A stretch of DNA of 64,000 nucleotides from Natrononativus amylolyticus (GCF_024362525.1 NZ_CP101458.1:1054001-1118000); one strand, 5' to 3'; counted from the first letter of the stretch, positions 50,010-60,500 are shown. Notes: generated from the letters alone by a model not told the origin. Translations and numbers: made by a program.

Positions 50010-51299
50010 TCAGTCCGCGCCGCTTGCGCCCGGCGGCGACGTCTCGCCCGCCCGGTCCTCGCGCAGGTTCTGGATGTAGCGGATCCGGTCCGGAATCGGC
50101 GGGTGCGTGTAGTGAAACGTCGCGTACCAGGGGTGGGGAAACGGGTTCGAGAGGTTCTCGCTCGTCAGGCGACAGAGGCCGTCGATCAGGGGCTCGCCGT
50201 CGCCCATCACGTCCGTCGCGAAGGCGTCGGCTTCTCGCTCGTGGGCCAGCGAGAGTCTGTTCTCGAGCGGTCGCGAGAGCTTCGCGAGCGGCTGAATCCA
50301 CAGCGCGCCGACGGCGAGGCCGAGGTAGGCGGTTTCCGGCAGAGCGAACATCTCGTACAGCCACGGCGCCGACAGCAGGTACCAGAGGATCACGAGAATC
50401 GCGCCGACGCGCACCAGCCCCGCGCCGAACCCCTTCCAGATGTGGCCGCGCTTCCAGTGGGCGAGTTCGTGCGCCAGGACGGCCTCGATTTCGGGCAACT
50501 CCATCTGCTCGACGAGGGTGTCGAACAGCACCACGCGCTTGGTGCGCCCGAAGCCGACGAAGTAGGCGTTCGAGTGCGAGGAGCGTCTGCTCGCGTCCAT
50601 CACGTAGATGCCGTCACAGGAGAACCCGGCGCGGTCGAACACCCGCTCGACGGCCGCCCGCAACTCGCCCGACTCGACGTGCTCGAAGTCGTTGAACAGC
50701 GGGGCGATCACCCGCGGATAGACGACGAGCATGACGAGCGAGAAGGCGGCGTACAGCGCGAGCGCCGCGACTGGCCAGTACGTCGGGGCGGCCGCGATGA
50801 ACCAGAGCACCCCACCCGCGAGCGCGACGACGAACGTCGCCGAGATGACCGTTCCCAGAACGAGGTCCTTCGCGAACAGCCCCGGCGTTTGTTCGTTGAA
50901 GTCGAACCGCTCCTCGAGGACGAACGTATCGTAGAGGTCGAACGGCACCGAGAACAGCTGGAGTGCAACGGTCACCCCGACGAAGAAGGCGACGCCCGTA
51001 GGGACAGGCCCGTAGCCGAGCGCCTCGAGGCCCTCCCCGACGGCCGCGAGCGCGCCGGAGTAGAGAACGAGGAGGAACAGCGCGACGGTGGCCCAGGTCT
51101 GGACCGCTCCCAGCCGGGTCTTCGCGCGCTGGTAGGCGACGACCCGGTCGGTATCCTCGAGGTCGAGGCGATCCTCGACCCACTCGCGTTCGCGCTCGAG
51201 CATCGCCGCCCCGTATCGGAGGTTCAACAGGGAGAGACCGGTGAAAAACGCCGTCGTTCCGACGAACAGGACGAGAAAGACGAGGTGGACGGTGAGCAT
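50010..51299 (-). CDS. M48 family membrane metalloprotease
   Basis: A 429-residue integral membrane zinc protease of the Ste24/HtpX family. Several transmembrane helices (VHLVFLVLFVGTTAFFTGL, VALFLLVLYSGALAAV, FVVALAGGVLWFIAAAPT, LVMLVVYPRVIAPLFNDFE) surround the catalytic HELAHWKRGH at about residue 275, with the third ligand region LAHEREADAFATDV. It degrades damaged membrane proteins or processes prenylated ones; Ste24-like length and YDTFVLEERFDFN motif favour the CAAX-type branch. It lies upstream of the small gene at 51375. Confidence 0.93.
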   Translation of the reverse strand: MLTVHLVFLVLFVGTTAFFTGLSLLNLRYGAAMLEREREWVEDRLDLEDTDRVVAYQRAKTRLGAVQTWATVALFLLVLYSGALAAVGEGLEALGYGPVPTGVAFFVGVTVALQLFSVPFDLYDTFVLEERFDFNEQTPGLFAKDLVLGTVISATFVVALAGGVLWFIAAAPTYWPVAALALYAAFSLVMLVVYPRVIAPLFNDFEHVESGELRAAVERVFDRAGFSCDGIYVMDASRRSSHSNAYFVGFGRTKRVVLFDTLVEQMELPEIEAVLAHELAHWKRGHIWKGFGAGLVRVGAILVILWYLLSAPWLYEMFALPETAYLGLAVGALWIQPLAKLSRPLENRLSLAHEREADAFATDVMGDGEPLIDGLCRLTSENLSNPFPHPWYATFHYTHPPIPDRIRYIQNLREDRAGETSPPGASGAD

Positions 51300-51374
51300 G
51301 CCACGGGAATGTCATCGGGCGCGGTTAACGGTTGCGACGGACGGAGGCGCCGGTCGGCGACCGGCGCCGGACAG

Positions 51375-51647
51375 TCAGGCCGGAACGATCCGATACCGGT
51401 CATCGCCGACGCGCTCGAGGGCTGCTTGCTCGCGGAGCGAGACGACCCGCCCAGTCGGGTTCTGTCGGATCTCCGCGCGGGCGTCGACCGACTCGAGGCT
51501 ACCGAGTAGCTGTGCGGAGGGCGGTTTCTGTGCCGCCCCGCAGTCGTAGATCGTGAGCAGGCCACGTGGTTCGCGGTCGTAGACGACGAGGTGGGCGTGG
51601 GGTGCCAGCCGCCACCGGTTTTCTGCGGTCTGGAACAGGTGGTTCAT
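51375..51647 (-). CDS. Small acidic/neutral protein, unknown
   Basis: A 90-residue protein: MNHLFQTAENRWRLAPHAHL, VVYDREPRGLLTIYD, SLREQAALERVGDDRYRIVPA. It has a beta-helix alternation typical of small regulatory domains. No motif is recognised. It lies upstream of the M48 gene on the same strand. Confidence 0.65.
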   Translation of the reverse strand: MNHLFQTAENRWRLAPHAHLVVYDREPRGLLTIYDCGAAQKPPSAQLLGSLESVDARAEIRQNPTGRVVSLREQAALERVGDDRYRIVPA

Positions 51648-51773
51648 AACGCACTCGAAGCGCGGATGGATGAAAAATCGGTCGTCCGGGTCGTACGGAC
51701 TGCTGTAACTGTGTACCGGTGGGGCAACAGGACGGGTCGCGGTCCCACCGGAAATGACTTACAGCAGACCGTA

Positions 51774-53156
51774 TCAGTCGTCCGCCGTCGCCCGCGCCCC
51801 TGACTCGAGCAGCGGCGTCCCGTCGGCTTTCGGTCCCAGTCGCGGCCCGAACGGCGGGTCGTCGGGGTCGATCACGCGCCGTTGCTCGTAGTCAGTCGAG
51901 CGCTCGACCGGAATCCGGCCGATCGAGGTGATCATCTCGACGTACTCCGCAAAGGAGCGGAACTCGCCGTGCTCGCCGCCCGCGCGGGTCGTGATCTCCT
52001 CGGAGAGGATCGTCCCCATGTAGTCGTCGGCCCCGCAGTTGAGCATCTTCAGGCCGCCCGCGTCGCCGTACTTGACCCACGAGGACTGGACGTGCTCGAC
52101 GTTGTCGAGGAAGAGCCTCGAGACGGCGATCAGCAGCTCGTCTTCGGCCTGGCTCGCCCCGCCCGAGACCACGTCGTGTTCGTAAAGCGGGGTGTTCTGG
52201 TGGATAAAGGAGAGCGGGACGAACTCCGTGATTGCGCCGTCGACGCGCTCCTGGAGGTCGCGCACTCGCGCTAAGTGCATCGCCCGGTGGCGCTCGTTCT
52301 CGACGTGGCCGTACATGATCGTCGCGGTCAGCCCGAGGCCGACGTCGGCGGCGGCCTCCATCGCCTCGAGCCACCCCTGCGTGTCGATCTTGCCGGGACA
52401 GATCACGTCTCGCACCTCGTCGACGAGGATTTCGGCTGCCGTGCCGGGAACGGTGTCGAGTCCCGCGTCCTGGAGGCGGCTGTAGACCTCCTCGTAGGAC
52501 CAGTCGGTCCCCCGCCGGGCGTGGTAGGCCTCCTCGGGGGTCATCGAGTGGACGTGGACGCCGTCGACCGCCATCGCCTCGAGCTGCTCGACGTAGGTGC
52601 CGGGATCGACTGCGTACCGTTCGGGCGGGACGAAGTTGACCGCCTTCGGCTCCTCGTGTGCGCGAAGGATCTCGAGGTGTTCGGCGTCGAGTGCGAAGCC
52701 GGGGTGGAGTCCGGAGACCGACGTGACCTCGTAGATGCCGCGGGCGACGGCGTCGCTGACGATCTCTCGGGATTCGGCGGGCGTCTTCGTGAACCCGGCC
52801 GCCTCGACGCCGGGGTCGGCCTCGTACCCCTCCTCGAAGGTGTGGGCCGCGTCCTTGAAGTTACAGAACAGACAGCCGACGTTGCAGGCGGTCGTGACGT
52901 TGTTGTTGAGGTTGGCGACGAAGGTGACCTCCTCGCCGACGACCTCGGCGCGGCGACGGTCCGCGGTCTCGAGCACCCGCTCCTTGCGTCGCCGGTCGAT
53001 CCCCTCGACGTCGCTTCCCGTCGTCAGCAGGGCGACGGCGTCCTCGACGGAAAGTCGCTCGCCTGCCCGCGCTTTCTCGAGGGCGTTCTCGAACGGCTGG
53101 TCGGTCTCGGGGGCGTGCGCGAAGGCGAGGTCGTCGTCGGTCACCGGTCGGTCCAT
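51774..53156 (-). CDS. cofH: FO synthase subunit CofH
   Basis: A 460-residue radical SAM enzyme that joins a tyrosine-derived fragment to 5-amino-6-ribitylaminouracil. The motif CNVGCLFC (Cys91, Cys95, Cys98) is clear, followed by NFKDAAHTFEEG and VHVHSMTPEEAYHARRGTDWSYEEV. It is longer than many CofH proteins owing to extra N-terminal residues. Its partner cofG is 2.2 kb away on the opposite strand, so F420 genes are close but not one operon. Confidence 0.93.
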   Translation of the reverse strand: MDRPVTDDDLAFAHAPETDQPFENALEKARAGERLSVEDAVALLTTGSDVEGIDRRRKERVLETADRRRAEVVGEEVTFVANLNNNVTTACNVGCLFCNFKDAAHTFEEGYEADPGVEAAGFTKTPAESREIVSDAVARGIYEVTSVSGLHPGFALDAEHLEILRAHEEPKAVNFVPPERYAVDPGTYVEQLEAMAVDGVHVHSMTPEEAYHARRGTDWSYEEVYSRLQDAGLDTVPGTAAEILVDEVRDVICPGKIDTQGWLEAMEAAADVGLGLTATIMYGHVENERHRAMHLARVRDLQERVDGAITEFVPLSFIHQNTPLYEHDVVSGGASQAEDELLIAVSRLFLDNVEHVQSSWVKYGDAGGLKMLNCGADDYMGTILSEEITTRAGGEHGEFRSFAEYVEMITSIGRIPVERSTDYEQRRVIDPDDPPFGPRLGPKADGTPLLESGARATADD

Positions 53157-53316
53157 CGTCGCAACGATACGCGCACAGCACAAAAAGGATGCCGTCTCGG
53201 CGGGTGTCGGTGGGCCGACGACGGCGACCGCTGCCGGATACTGAAACCTTCTTAGGTCCCCACCCCGGCAACTCGAGTATGCACAGCGGTGACTGTCCGT
53301 CCCCGAGGTGGCGGCC

Positions 53317-54381
53317 GTGACGAGCGTCAAGGAGTTCCGGATCGAGGAGGAGGCGACGGCCGACGCACTCGGGCGCGGCTCGTTCGTCTTCACCGACGAC
53401 TACTCGGTGTTCGACTGGGGGAAGATGCCCGACCAGATCCCCGACAAGGGCGCGAGTCTCTGTACGATGGGCGCGTTCAACTTCGAACTGCTCGAGGCAG
53501 CCGGCATCCCGACGCACTACCGCGGTATCGTCGAGAACGGCGAGACGCTCGCTCTCGGGGAGGCGTCGCGACCGCCCTGGGAGATGGCGATCGACCTCAC
53601 GCAGGTGCCCGACCTGCCCAACGAGGGGCGCACCTACGACTACGAGGCCTACCACGAGGCGGCGGGTGAGAACTACCTCGTTCCGCTCGAAGTGATCTTC
53701 CGCAACCGGGTCCCCGTCGGCTCGAGTCTGCGCCGCCGGACGGAGCCGGCCGACCACGGCCTCGACGCCGAGACGTGGCCCGAGGGGGTCGTCGAACTCG
53801 AGGAGCCGATCGTCGAGTTCTCCACGAAGTACGAGGAGGGCGACCGCTACCTCGCCCGCGAGGAGGCCGACGAGATCGCCGGCCGCGCCTCGGTCGACGA
53901 TCTCGAGGCCCTCGCCCGCGAGGTCAACGACGTGATCACCGACCAGGCCTCGGCGACGGACCTGGTCCACGAGGACGGCAAGATCGAGTGTCTGTACTAC
54001 GGGGCGGCTGCCGCCGCCGACGGCGAGCGGGCCAGCGGGCCCGCGAGCGGCGAACTCCGCGTCGCCGACGTCGTCGGCACGTTCGACGAGAACCGCTTCA
54101 GCTACGAGGGCACCCAGCTCTCGAAGGAGGTGCTCCGCCAGTACCACAAGCGCACCCAGCCCCAGTGGGTCCAGGCGGTCAAAGCCGCGAAGGCCGAAGC
54201 GAAGCAGGAGGACGTCGCGAACTGGAAACAGCTCTGTGACGTCAAGCCGGAACCGCTCGACGACCGGGTGCTCACGACCGCCCGGAACATGTACTGCGCC
54301 GGAACGAACGCCTACACCGGCCGGGAGTTCTTCGACGCGCCGCCGCTCTCGAGTGCGATCGGTTCGGTCAGCGGCCTCTAG
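53317..54381 (+). CDS. purC: SAICAR synthetase
   Basis: A 354-residue ATP-dependent ligase joining aspartate to CAIR in purine synthesis. The start is taken at GTG 53317 ([18 protein letters not shown]). Conserved parts are [41 protein letters not shown], and [14 protein letters not shown]. It carries an Ala-rich in-frame insertion (54001-54052) just before [12 protein letters not shown]. It is divergent from cofH. Confidence 0.93.
   Translation: MTSVKEFRIEEEATADALGRGSFVFTDDYSVFDWGKMPDQIPDKGASLCTMGAFNFELLEAAGIPTHYRGIVENGETLALGEASRPPWEMAIDLTQVPDLPNEGRTYDYEAYHEAAGENYLVPLEVIFRNRVPVGSSLRRRTEPADHGLDAETWPEGVVELEEPIVEFSTKYEEGDRYLAREEADEIAGRASVDDLEALAREVNDVITDQASATDLVHEDGKIECLYYGAAAAADGERASGPASGELRVADVVGTFDENRFSYEGTQLSKEVLRQYHKRTQPQWVQAVKAAKAEAKQEDVANWKQLCDVKPEPLDDRVLTTARNMYCAGTNAYTGREFFDAPPLSSAIGSVSGL
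54001..54060 (+). repeat. In-frame Ala-rich insertion in purC, related to the herA repeat
   Basis: Encodes [18 protein letters not shown], which aligns with GAAAAADQGRAGGRASGE in HerA at 14 of 18 positions. The DNA carries the same hairpin type, GGCGGC-TGCC-GCCGCC. The segment lies between YYY-like and LRVADVV conserved purC sequence. Confidence 0.7.
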
Positions 54382-54470
54382 CCGGCGACCGTCTCTCGTG
54401 GTCTATAATGAGGGATTCCGGGCGATTCAGAAAACCTCATAAGACCGAACGGGTAACGTCGAGGTAACGA

Positions 54471-54653
54471 ATGACTCTCGACAGTATCGCACCCGCCATC
54501 GTTCCGTTCGATCCGACGATCGGTGTCACCGTCGTCGCAACGATCATGCTCGCGCTCTCGGTCGCGTTTATGGTGTACATCGCGTTCGTCATGCCCGGCT
54601 GGTCGGGCAGCCCGAACACGGCGGAGCTCACCGAGGCACAGAACGCAGACTGA
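54471..54653 (+). CDS. Small single-helix membrane protein
   Basis: A 60-residue protein with one transmembrane helix (VTVVATIMLALSVAFMVYIAFV) and a short acidic C-terminus after MPGWSGSP. A TATA-like CTCATAAG is about 35 bases upstream of the ATG. No function is known. Confidence 0.65.
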   Translation: MTLDSIAPAIVPFDPTIGVTVVATIMLALSVAFMVYIAFVMPGWSGSPNTAELTEAQNAD

Positions 54654-54703
54654 CCTGGTTTCGTTTTCGAGAGGCGGTACGGCTCTCGAGTCACTGCTCG
54701 GGC

Positions 54704-54898
54704 TCACTGGCGCGTCGAGAGCGGCGGCGGCGGGACGGTGTCGATCGACTCGATCGTGTGGCCGGTCTCGAGGAAGTGTCTGATCGCCGCCCGCGAACTG
54801 GAGCCCTCCGTCGGTTGCTGCTCGCTCGTGAACCAGCCGCAGTCGACGCAGTACTTTACGCGGGGTCGGTCGCAGCCGCGCTCGGAGTTATCGCTCAT
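54704..54898 (-). CDS. Small zinc-binding-type protein
   Basis: A 64-residue protein with CVDCGWFTSE and a conserved HFLETGHTIE, suggesting a Cys2/His2 metal site. The first 12 residues are disordered and the tail is proline-rich. It is one of several tiny zinc proteins in this window. Convergent with the gene at 54471. Confidence 0.65.
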   Translation of the reverse strand: MSDNSERGCDRPRVKYCVDCGWFTSEQQPTEGSSSRAAIRHFLETGHTIESIDTVPPPPLSTRQ

Positions 54899-55002
54899 TG
54901 TCAGCCTCACACCACCGCGACAGTTGACGGTAGTGCTTGCTTCAACAGGCAGAGCCGACGAGCGCCATCCGAACGGGAACGACGCGAACGACGGGTGAGC
55001 CG

Positions 55003-55959
55003 TCAGCGCCCGGGTTCGTCGGCGACCGCGGTTCCGATCCCGTCGACCGGACGGTCGGGCGCCACCGATTCGATCTCCGCGGGCAGACCGAGCTGGTAGT
55101 CGTCGCCGTCGTCGCGGACCGTCGTCCGCCCCCGGTGGACCGAGACGTCGCCGTTCAAGTGGAGGCGCACCGCCTCGAGCAGCGCCTCGGCCTCGAGGGG
55201 CTGGCCGCGCCGCTTGATCGCCTCGAGGTCGGCGTCGTCGGGGACGTCGAACGCCCGCTGGGTGATCACCGGCCCCTGGTCGAGGTCCGTCGTCACGTAG
55301 TGGGCGGTGACCCCCGCGACGCGGACGCCCTCCTCGAGCGCCTGGCGGTAGGCCTCGGCGCCGGGGAACGCCGGAAGCAAGGAGGGGTGGATGTTGATGA
55401 TGCGATCCTCGTACCGGAAGACGACGTTGGGGCCGAGGATCCGCATGTAGCGCGCGAGGACGATCAGGTCGGCGTCGTACTCCGCCAGCAACGCGAGCAG
55501 TTCGTCCTCGTTCTGGACGCCGCGGTCGGTGCCGACGTCGTGAAACGGGACGTCGTAGTGTTCGGCCAGCGGCCGGAGGTCGTCGTGGTTGCCGATGACG
55601 ACCCCGATGTCGGCGCCCAGCCGGTCGTTCGCCCAGGCCTCGAACAGCGCCTCGAGGCAGTGACTCTCCCTGGTGACGAGGACGGCGATCTGCTGAGTCT
55701 CCCGGTCGGCCGGAAAGCGGACCTGGACGTCCTGGCCGAGGTCGTCGCCGAGGGCCTCGAGGTCGCGCCGGAGCGTCGCCTCGGTACAGACCATTCCGGC
55801 GGTGTCCACCGCGAGGTACATCCGGAACACGTCGTCGCGAACCGCCTGGTCGATGTCCTCGATGTTGACCCCGCGCTCGAACAGCAGCGTCGTCACCCTG
55901 GCGACGAGTCCGGTGTCGTCGTCTCCGATGACCGTGATTTCGGTCAGATCGGTCGTCAT
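55003..55959 (-). CDS. purU: Formyltetrahydrofolate deformylase
   Basis: A 318-residue enzyme with an N-terminal ACT domain (EITVIGDDDTGLVARVTTLLFE) and a C-terminal formyltransferase-like domain (VLARYMRILGPNVVFRYEDRIINIHPSLLPAFPGA, catalytic His/Asp in NIHPS and TDLDQGPVITQ). It releases formate from 10-formyl-THF, supplying formate for PurT-type purine synthesis. It is between purC and purS-purQ, in keeping with that role. The ATG at 55957-55959 is used. Confidence 0.92.
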   Translation of the reverse strand: MTTDLTEITVIGDDDTGLVARVTTLLFERGVNIEDIDQAVRDDVFRMYLAVDTAGMVCTEATLRRDLEALGDDLGQDVQVRFPADRETQQIAVLVTRESHCLEALFEAWANDRLGADIGVVIGNHDDLRPLAEHYDVPFHDVGTDRGVQNEDELLALLAEYDADLIVLARYMRILGPNVVFRYEDRIINIHPSLLPAFPGAEAYRQALEEGVRVAGVTAHYVTTDLDQGPVITQRAFDVPDDADLEAIKRRGQPLEAEALLEAVRLHLNGDVSVHRGRTTVRDDGDDYQLGLPAEIESVAPDRPVDGIGTAVADEPGR

Positions 55960-56066
55960 CGACACCACCACTGCGCGGCCGGGGCACGGAACATTGCTAC
56001 ACCCTCAGGCCGCACGGGTGTAAAAGCCCTGCTGTCCGCGCTCGAGCGGCAAATACTGCGGAAGAG

Positions 56067-56219
56067 TCAGTGGTTGTCGTGGATGTGCTCGCGGAGGGCG
56101 TCGGTTTCGTCGAACTCCTCGTCGCACTCCGCGCAGGTGTTGTGGTGCAACGCGACGTGCTGTGTGACGCCGGCCGCCGACTGGAACTCCGAATCGCAGC
56201 GTGAGCAGGTGTATGCCAT
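56067..56219 (-). CDS. 50-residue protein with two C2H2 zinc fingers
   Basis: The protein reads MAYTCSRCDSEFQSAAG, then VTQHVALHHNTCAEC, then ending HIHDNH. It carries CxxC-x12-HxxxHH and CxxC-x12-HxxxxH, two adjacent C2H2-type fingers in 50 residues. An AT-rich GCTTTTCAC lies about 30 bases before the ATG, fitting a leaderless gene. It is short enough to be missed by usual gene-length limits. A nucleic-acid- or protein-binding role is inferred. Confidence 0.7.
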   Translation of the reverse strand: MAYTCSRCDSEFQSAAGVTQHVALHHNTCAECDEEFDETDALREHIHDNH

Positions 56220-56426
56220 CGCGCTAGCAAGCGACCACGATGAGTGTGAAAAGCGTTGCTAGGAGACGAACGGCGAGCGGTAGTACGGGTTAACAACTCG
56301 GTCGACGCGCCTGTTACGAGCGGAGTGCGCCGAGTCGTCGGTGGCGTCTCGACAGGGGTATCCACGAACGTGTATCACAGACTGAAGCCGAAAGCGTTTT
56401 TGAGCACGGTTGCGGGGTATCACGTA

Positions 56427-56678
56427 ATGTCCGCCTACACCGCGACGGTGACGGTTCGACTCAAACACGGCGTGCTCGATCCCGAAGCCGAGACGACGAA
56501 ACGGGCCTTAGAGCGCCTCGACTTCGATATCGAGGCGCTCCGGATGGCCGACCGCTTCGAGATCGACCTCGAGGCCGACTCCGCCGACGGCGCCCGCGAG
56601 CGCGCCGGCGAGATGGCAGAGCGCCTGCTCGCCAACCCGACGATCCACGACTACGACGTGGAGGTCGACGAGCGGTAG
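56427..56678 (+). CDS. purS: Phosphoribosylformylglycinamidine synthase subunit PurS
   Basis: An 83-residue subunit bridging PurL and PurQ. YTATVTVRLKHGVLDPEAETTKRALERL and GEMAERLLANPTIHDYDVEVDE match the family over its full length. TTTTTGA about 27 bases before the ATG fits a leaderless start. purQ begins immediately after its stop. Confidence 0.95.
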   Translation: MSAYTATVTVRLKHGVLDPEAETTKRALERLDFDIEALRMADRFEIDLEADSADGARERAGEMAERLLANPTIHDYDVEVDER

Positions 56679-57356
56679 ATGACCGTTTCGATAATTCGGT
56701 TCGGCGGCTCGAACTGCGACCGCGACGCCGAGCGCGCCCTCGCACACCTCGGGATCGACGCCGAGATCGTCTGGCACGAGGACGGCCTGCCGGCCGAGAC
56801 GACAGGGATCGTCCTCCCCGGCGGCTTCTCCTACGGCGACTACCTGCGGGCCGGCGCGATGGCCGCCCGCTCGCCGATCATGAGCGAGGTTCGGGCAGCG
56901 GCAGCCGACGATATCCCGGTTCTCGGCGTCTGCAACGGCGCCCAGGTCGGCTGCGAGTCCGGGCTCACCGATGGCGCGTTCACGACCAACGCGAGCGCGC
57001 GCTTCCAGTGTGAGCACGTCCACCTGCGGGTCGAGCGCGACGACACCCCGTGGACCGCCGCCTACGAGGAAGGCGACGTCATCGAGATCCCGATCGCCCA
57101 CGGCGAGGGGCGCTACGAGGTCGACGACGAGCGCCTCGAGGAACTCGAGGCGGCCGGTCGCGTCCTGTTTCGCTACTGCGACGAGAGCGGCGCGGTTCGC
57201 GACGGCGTCAATCCGAACGGCTCGAAACACAACGTCGCGGGGATCCTCGGCGAGCGCGACACCGTCGCCGTCCTGATGCCCCACCCCGAGCGGGCGACGC
57301 TCCCCGACGTCGGCGGCACCGACGGGCAGGGAATCCTTCGCGGGTTCGACGCGTAA
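56679..57356 (+). CDS. purQ: Phosphoribosylformylglycinamidine synthase subunit PurQ
   Basis: A 225-residue class I glutamine amidotransferase that supplies ammonia to PurL. The catalytic Cys is in LGVCNGAQVGCESG, the oxyanion segment GGFSYGDYLRAGAMAARSP precedes it, and the His-x-Glu pair is in MPHPERATLPD. It directly follows purS. purL is not in the window. Confidence 0.96.
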   Translation: MTVSIIRFGGSNCDRDAERALAHLGIDAEIVWHEDGLPAETTGIVLPGGFSYGDYLRAGAMAARSPIMSEVRAAAADDIPVLGVCNGAQVGCESGLTDGAFTTNASARFQCEHVHLRVERDDTPWTAAYEEGDVIEIPIAHGEGRYEVDDERLEELEAAGRVLFRYCDESGAVRDGVNPNGSKHNVAGILGERDTVAVLMPHPERATLPDVGGTDGQGILRGFDA

Positions 57357-57449
57357 GCGCCACACGGGATCGAACCGCGCGCCACGAACGGGGCCGACGC
57401 AGCCGCTTTTTGCGAGCCGACGGCCGCGGGCCAGGCAGTAGCCCCAAAG

Positions 57450-57456
57450 TTTAAAC
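57450..57456 (+). promoter_or_regulatory. TATA-like box of the sensor kinase gene
   Basis: TTTAAAC centred about 64 bases before ATG 57517; a leader of about 35 bases is predicted. Confidence 0.45.
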
Positions 57457-57516
57457 AGTGAAGTAACTCCACAGCAGTGAGATGAAAAGAGACCGATCGG
57501 ATGAGTTCACAGAATC

Positions 57517-60500
57517 ATGGCGACTGAACCACACATCGTCTGCGTCGATCCGGCCGCAGACGGGCTGGCCGCCGCGGTGTCGGCGATCATCGACGCGACC
57601 GCCGAACGCGTCGAATCCGTTACGGCCTGTCTCGAGGCGCTCGAGCGCGCAGACTGCGTCGTGTGGGCCGGGGCGGATTCCGACCGCGGCCTCGAGTTCT
57701 GCTCGCTCGTTCGCGCCCGGCGGTCGAACGTGCCGGTGGTGTTGTTTCCCACAGACGGCAGCGAGGCGCTCGCGGGGTCGGCTCTGGCCGCGGGCGCGGC
57801 GGGGTACGTCCCGCGGGGCCAGGGGATTTCGACGCTGGCGGCACGCATCGACGGTATCCTCGACGGCGCGGAACCCGGCCGCGAGCCCGCGGCGTCGTCG
57901 GCGGCGCGTCTGGAGTTGCTCGTCGAGCAGGTGCCGCTTGCGGTCATCGAGTGGAACCTCGAGTTCGAGGTGGTCGCCTGGAATCCTGCCGCGACCGACC
58001 TGTTCGGCTACACGACGGCCGAAGCGACCGAGGAACGCGCCACGGACCTCCTCGTTCCCGAATCCGAGCGAGAGACGGTGCTCGCGGCCTGGGAAGCGCT
58101 CGTCGGCCGCGGCGAGAGCACCCTGACGACCAACCGGAACCGGCGCAAGGACGGGACGGAGATCACCTGCGAGTGGATCAACACGCCCCTCGTCGAGGAC
58201 GGAGAGGTCATCAGCGTGCTCTCGATCGCCCGCGACGTCACCCGGAATCGCAAGCGAGCCAGCGCGCTCGAGGCCTTACAGGGGACCGGACGAGCCCTGA
58301 TGCGTGCGAACACGCGCGAGGAGATCGCCGAGATCGTCGTCACGGCCACCGAGGAAGTGATCGAGCAGCCACGGGCCGCCGTGAGACTCGCCACGTGCGA
58401 CGGCGAGCGGCTGATCCCGGCGGCTCTCAGCGGCGAACTCCGTGAGGTGTACGGCGACCTTCCGCCGATCGAGGCCGGCGACGGGCTACTCTGGGACGCC
58501 TACAGCCGCCAGGAGCCGGCGTTCGTCGAGGCGTTGACGTCCGAGCACGTGCCCTACGACCTCGACGAGGAGGTCGGAAACACGATCGTCTGCCCGCTCG
58601 GGACACACGGGCTGCTCACCGTCGCGTCGCCCCGCCACCAGCGACTCGAGACGGTCGACCGCCACCTCGTAACCGTGCTCGCGACGACCGCCGAGGCGGC
58701 CCTCGACAGCGCCGAGCGCGACCGCGAACTCGAGCAAGCGAAGACCATCCTCGAAACGGTCGGTGACAGCGTCTACGCCCTGGACATCGACGGGCGGTTC
58801 GTGACGGTCAACGAGACGCTGACGAGTCTCACCGGCTACGACAGGGAAGAACTCGTCGGCGAACACGCGACGACGGTGCTCACCGAGGCCAGCGTCGAGC
58901 GGGCGACACTCGCGGTACGCGAGCTTCTGGTCGACGGGATCGAGGACGTCGTGACGTACGAACTCGAGGTCGTCGGGCGAGCGGGCGAGGCCGTTCCGTG
59001 CGAGGTGACCACGACGCTGTTGCGATCGGACGGGGAGATCAGCGGTAGCGTTGGCGTGATCCGCGACGTGCGAGAGCGAAAGCGGATGGAACGTGAACTC
59101 GTCGAGCAAAAGCGAAAGACCGAGCGGCTCCACGACGTCGCCTCGAGGCTCGAGGAGTGCCGGTCCGAGCGGGAGGTCTTCGAGGTGACGATCGCGGCCG
59201 CAGAGGACGTCCTGCAGTTCGACGTCTGCGTCGTCGACCGGGCCAGGGGGAGTCACCTCGAGACGGTCGCGGTCTCCTCGACGATCCACGACGACGACTA
59301 CACCAACCGGACGTCGGTCAACGACGGGCTCGCCGGGCTGGCCTACCGGACCGGCGAGACCAGCCGCGTCGCCGATCTGACCGACCACGAGCGGGCCGAG
59401 CCGGAGCGAGAGAGCTACCGGTCGGCGCTGACCGTCCCCATCGCGGAGTATGGGATCTTTCAGGCGGTGTCGAACGAGGTCGGCGCGTTCGATGCGGCCG
59501 ACCAGGAGCTCACCGAGCTGTTGCTCTCACACGTCGTCGACGCGTTAGACAGAATGGCGTTCGAGACGCAGCTCACGGCGGAGCGCGATCGGTTCGTCGC
59601 GCTCTTCGAGAACGTGCCGGACGCGGTCGTCAGCAGCCAGCCGGTCGACGGCGAACCGGTCATCGAGCGGGTGAACCCGGCGTTCGAGCGCATCTTCGGC
59701 TACGCCGCCGAGGACGTCGTCGGGCGGCGACTCGACTCGGTCATCGTTCCCCCCGAGCGGCGGGCCGACGCCGAGGAGATCAACCGGCGCGTGTGGCGGG
59801 GCGAAACCGTCGAAACGGAGGTCAAGCGACGAACCGCCGACGGACTGCGAGAGTTCATGATGCGGCTCGTGCCGATGGATCCCGACCGAAACGGTGACCG
59901 CGCGTTCGGCCTGTACACGGACGTCACCGAGCAGAAACAGCGACAGAAGCGACTCGAGGTGTTAAACCGGGTCCTGCGCCACGACCTGCGAAACGGGATG
60001 AACATTATCGACGGCTACGCCCAGACGCTCGCGACGATCGTCGACGACGACGTCGCCGCCGAGTACGTCGAGCCGATCCACGAGCGAGCCGACGAGTTAC
60101 TCGGGCTCGCAGAGAAAACCCGCGCGGTCGAGCGGACCCTCGAGACCGCGCCGGTCGCCGGACCGGTCGACGTCGTCGAGCGGGCGGCCGCCGCCATCGA
60201 CGACCTCGACCGGGCGTATCCGGACGCCGATATCAGTCGCTCGCTCCCCGAGCGCGCGACGGTTCGATCGGGAGCGCACGTAGAGACGGCGGTGCGTCAC
60301 GTCCTCGAGAACGCCATCGAACACGCCGACTCCCCCTCCCCGCGCGTGGACGTGACGCTCCGCGTTCTCGAGGACGCCCTGGAGATACGGATCGCAGACG
60401 ACGGCCCGGGTATCCCGGAGGACGAACGGGCGCTGCTCGAGGAGGACCGCGAGATCACGCAGTTGCGCCACGCGAGCGGGCTTGGGCTGTGGCTGGCCAA

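Noticed and set aside
54704-55987. 427-codon frame overlapping purU
   Set aside because: Arginine-rich shadow of purU on the same strand, shifted frame; only the last 64 codons, from the ATG at 54898, look like a real small zinc protein.
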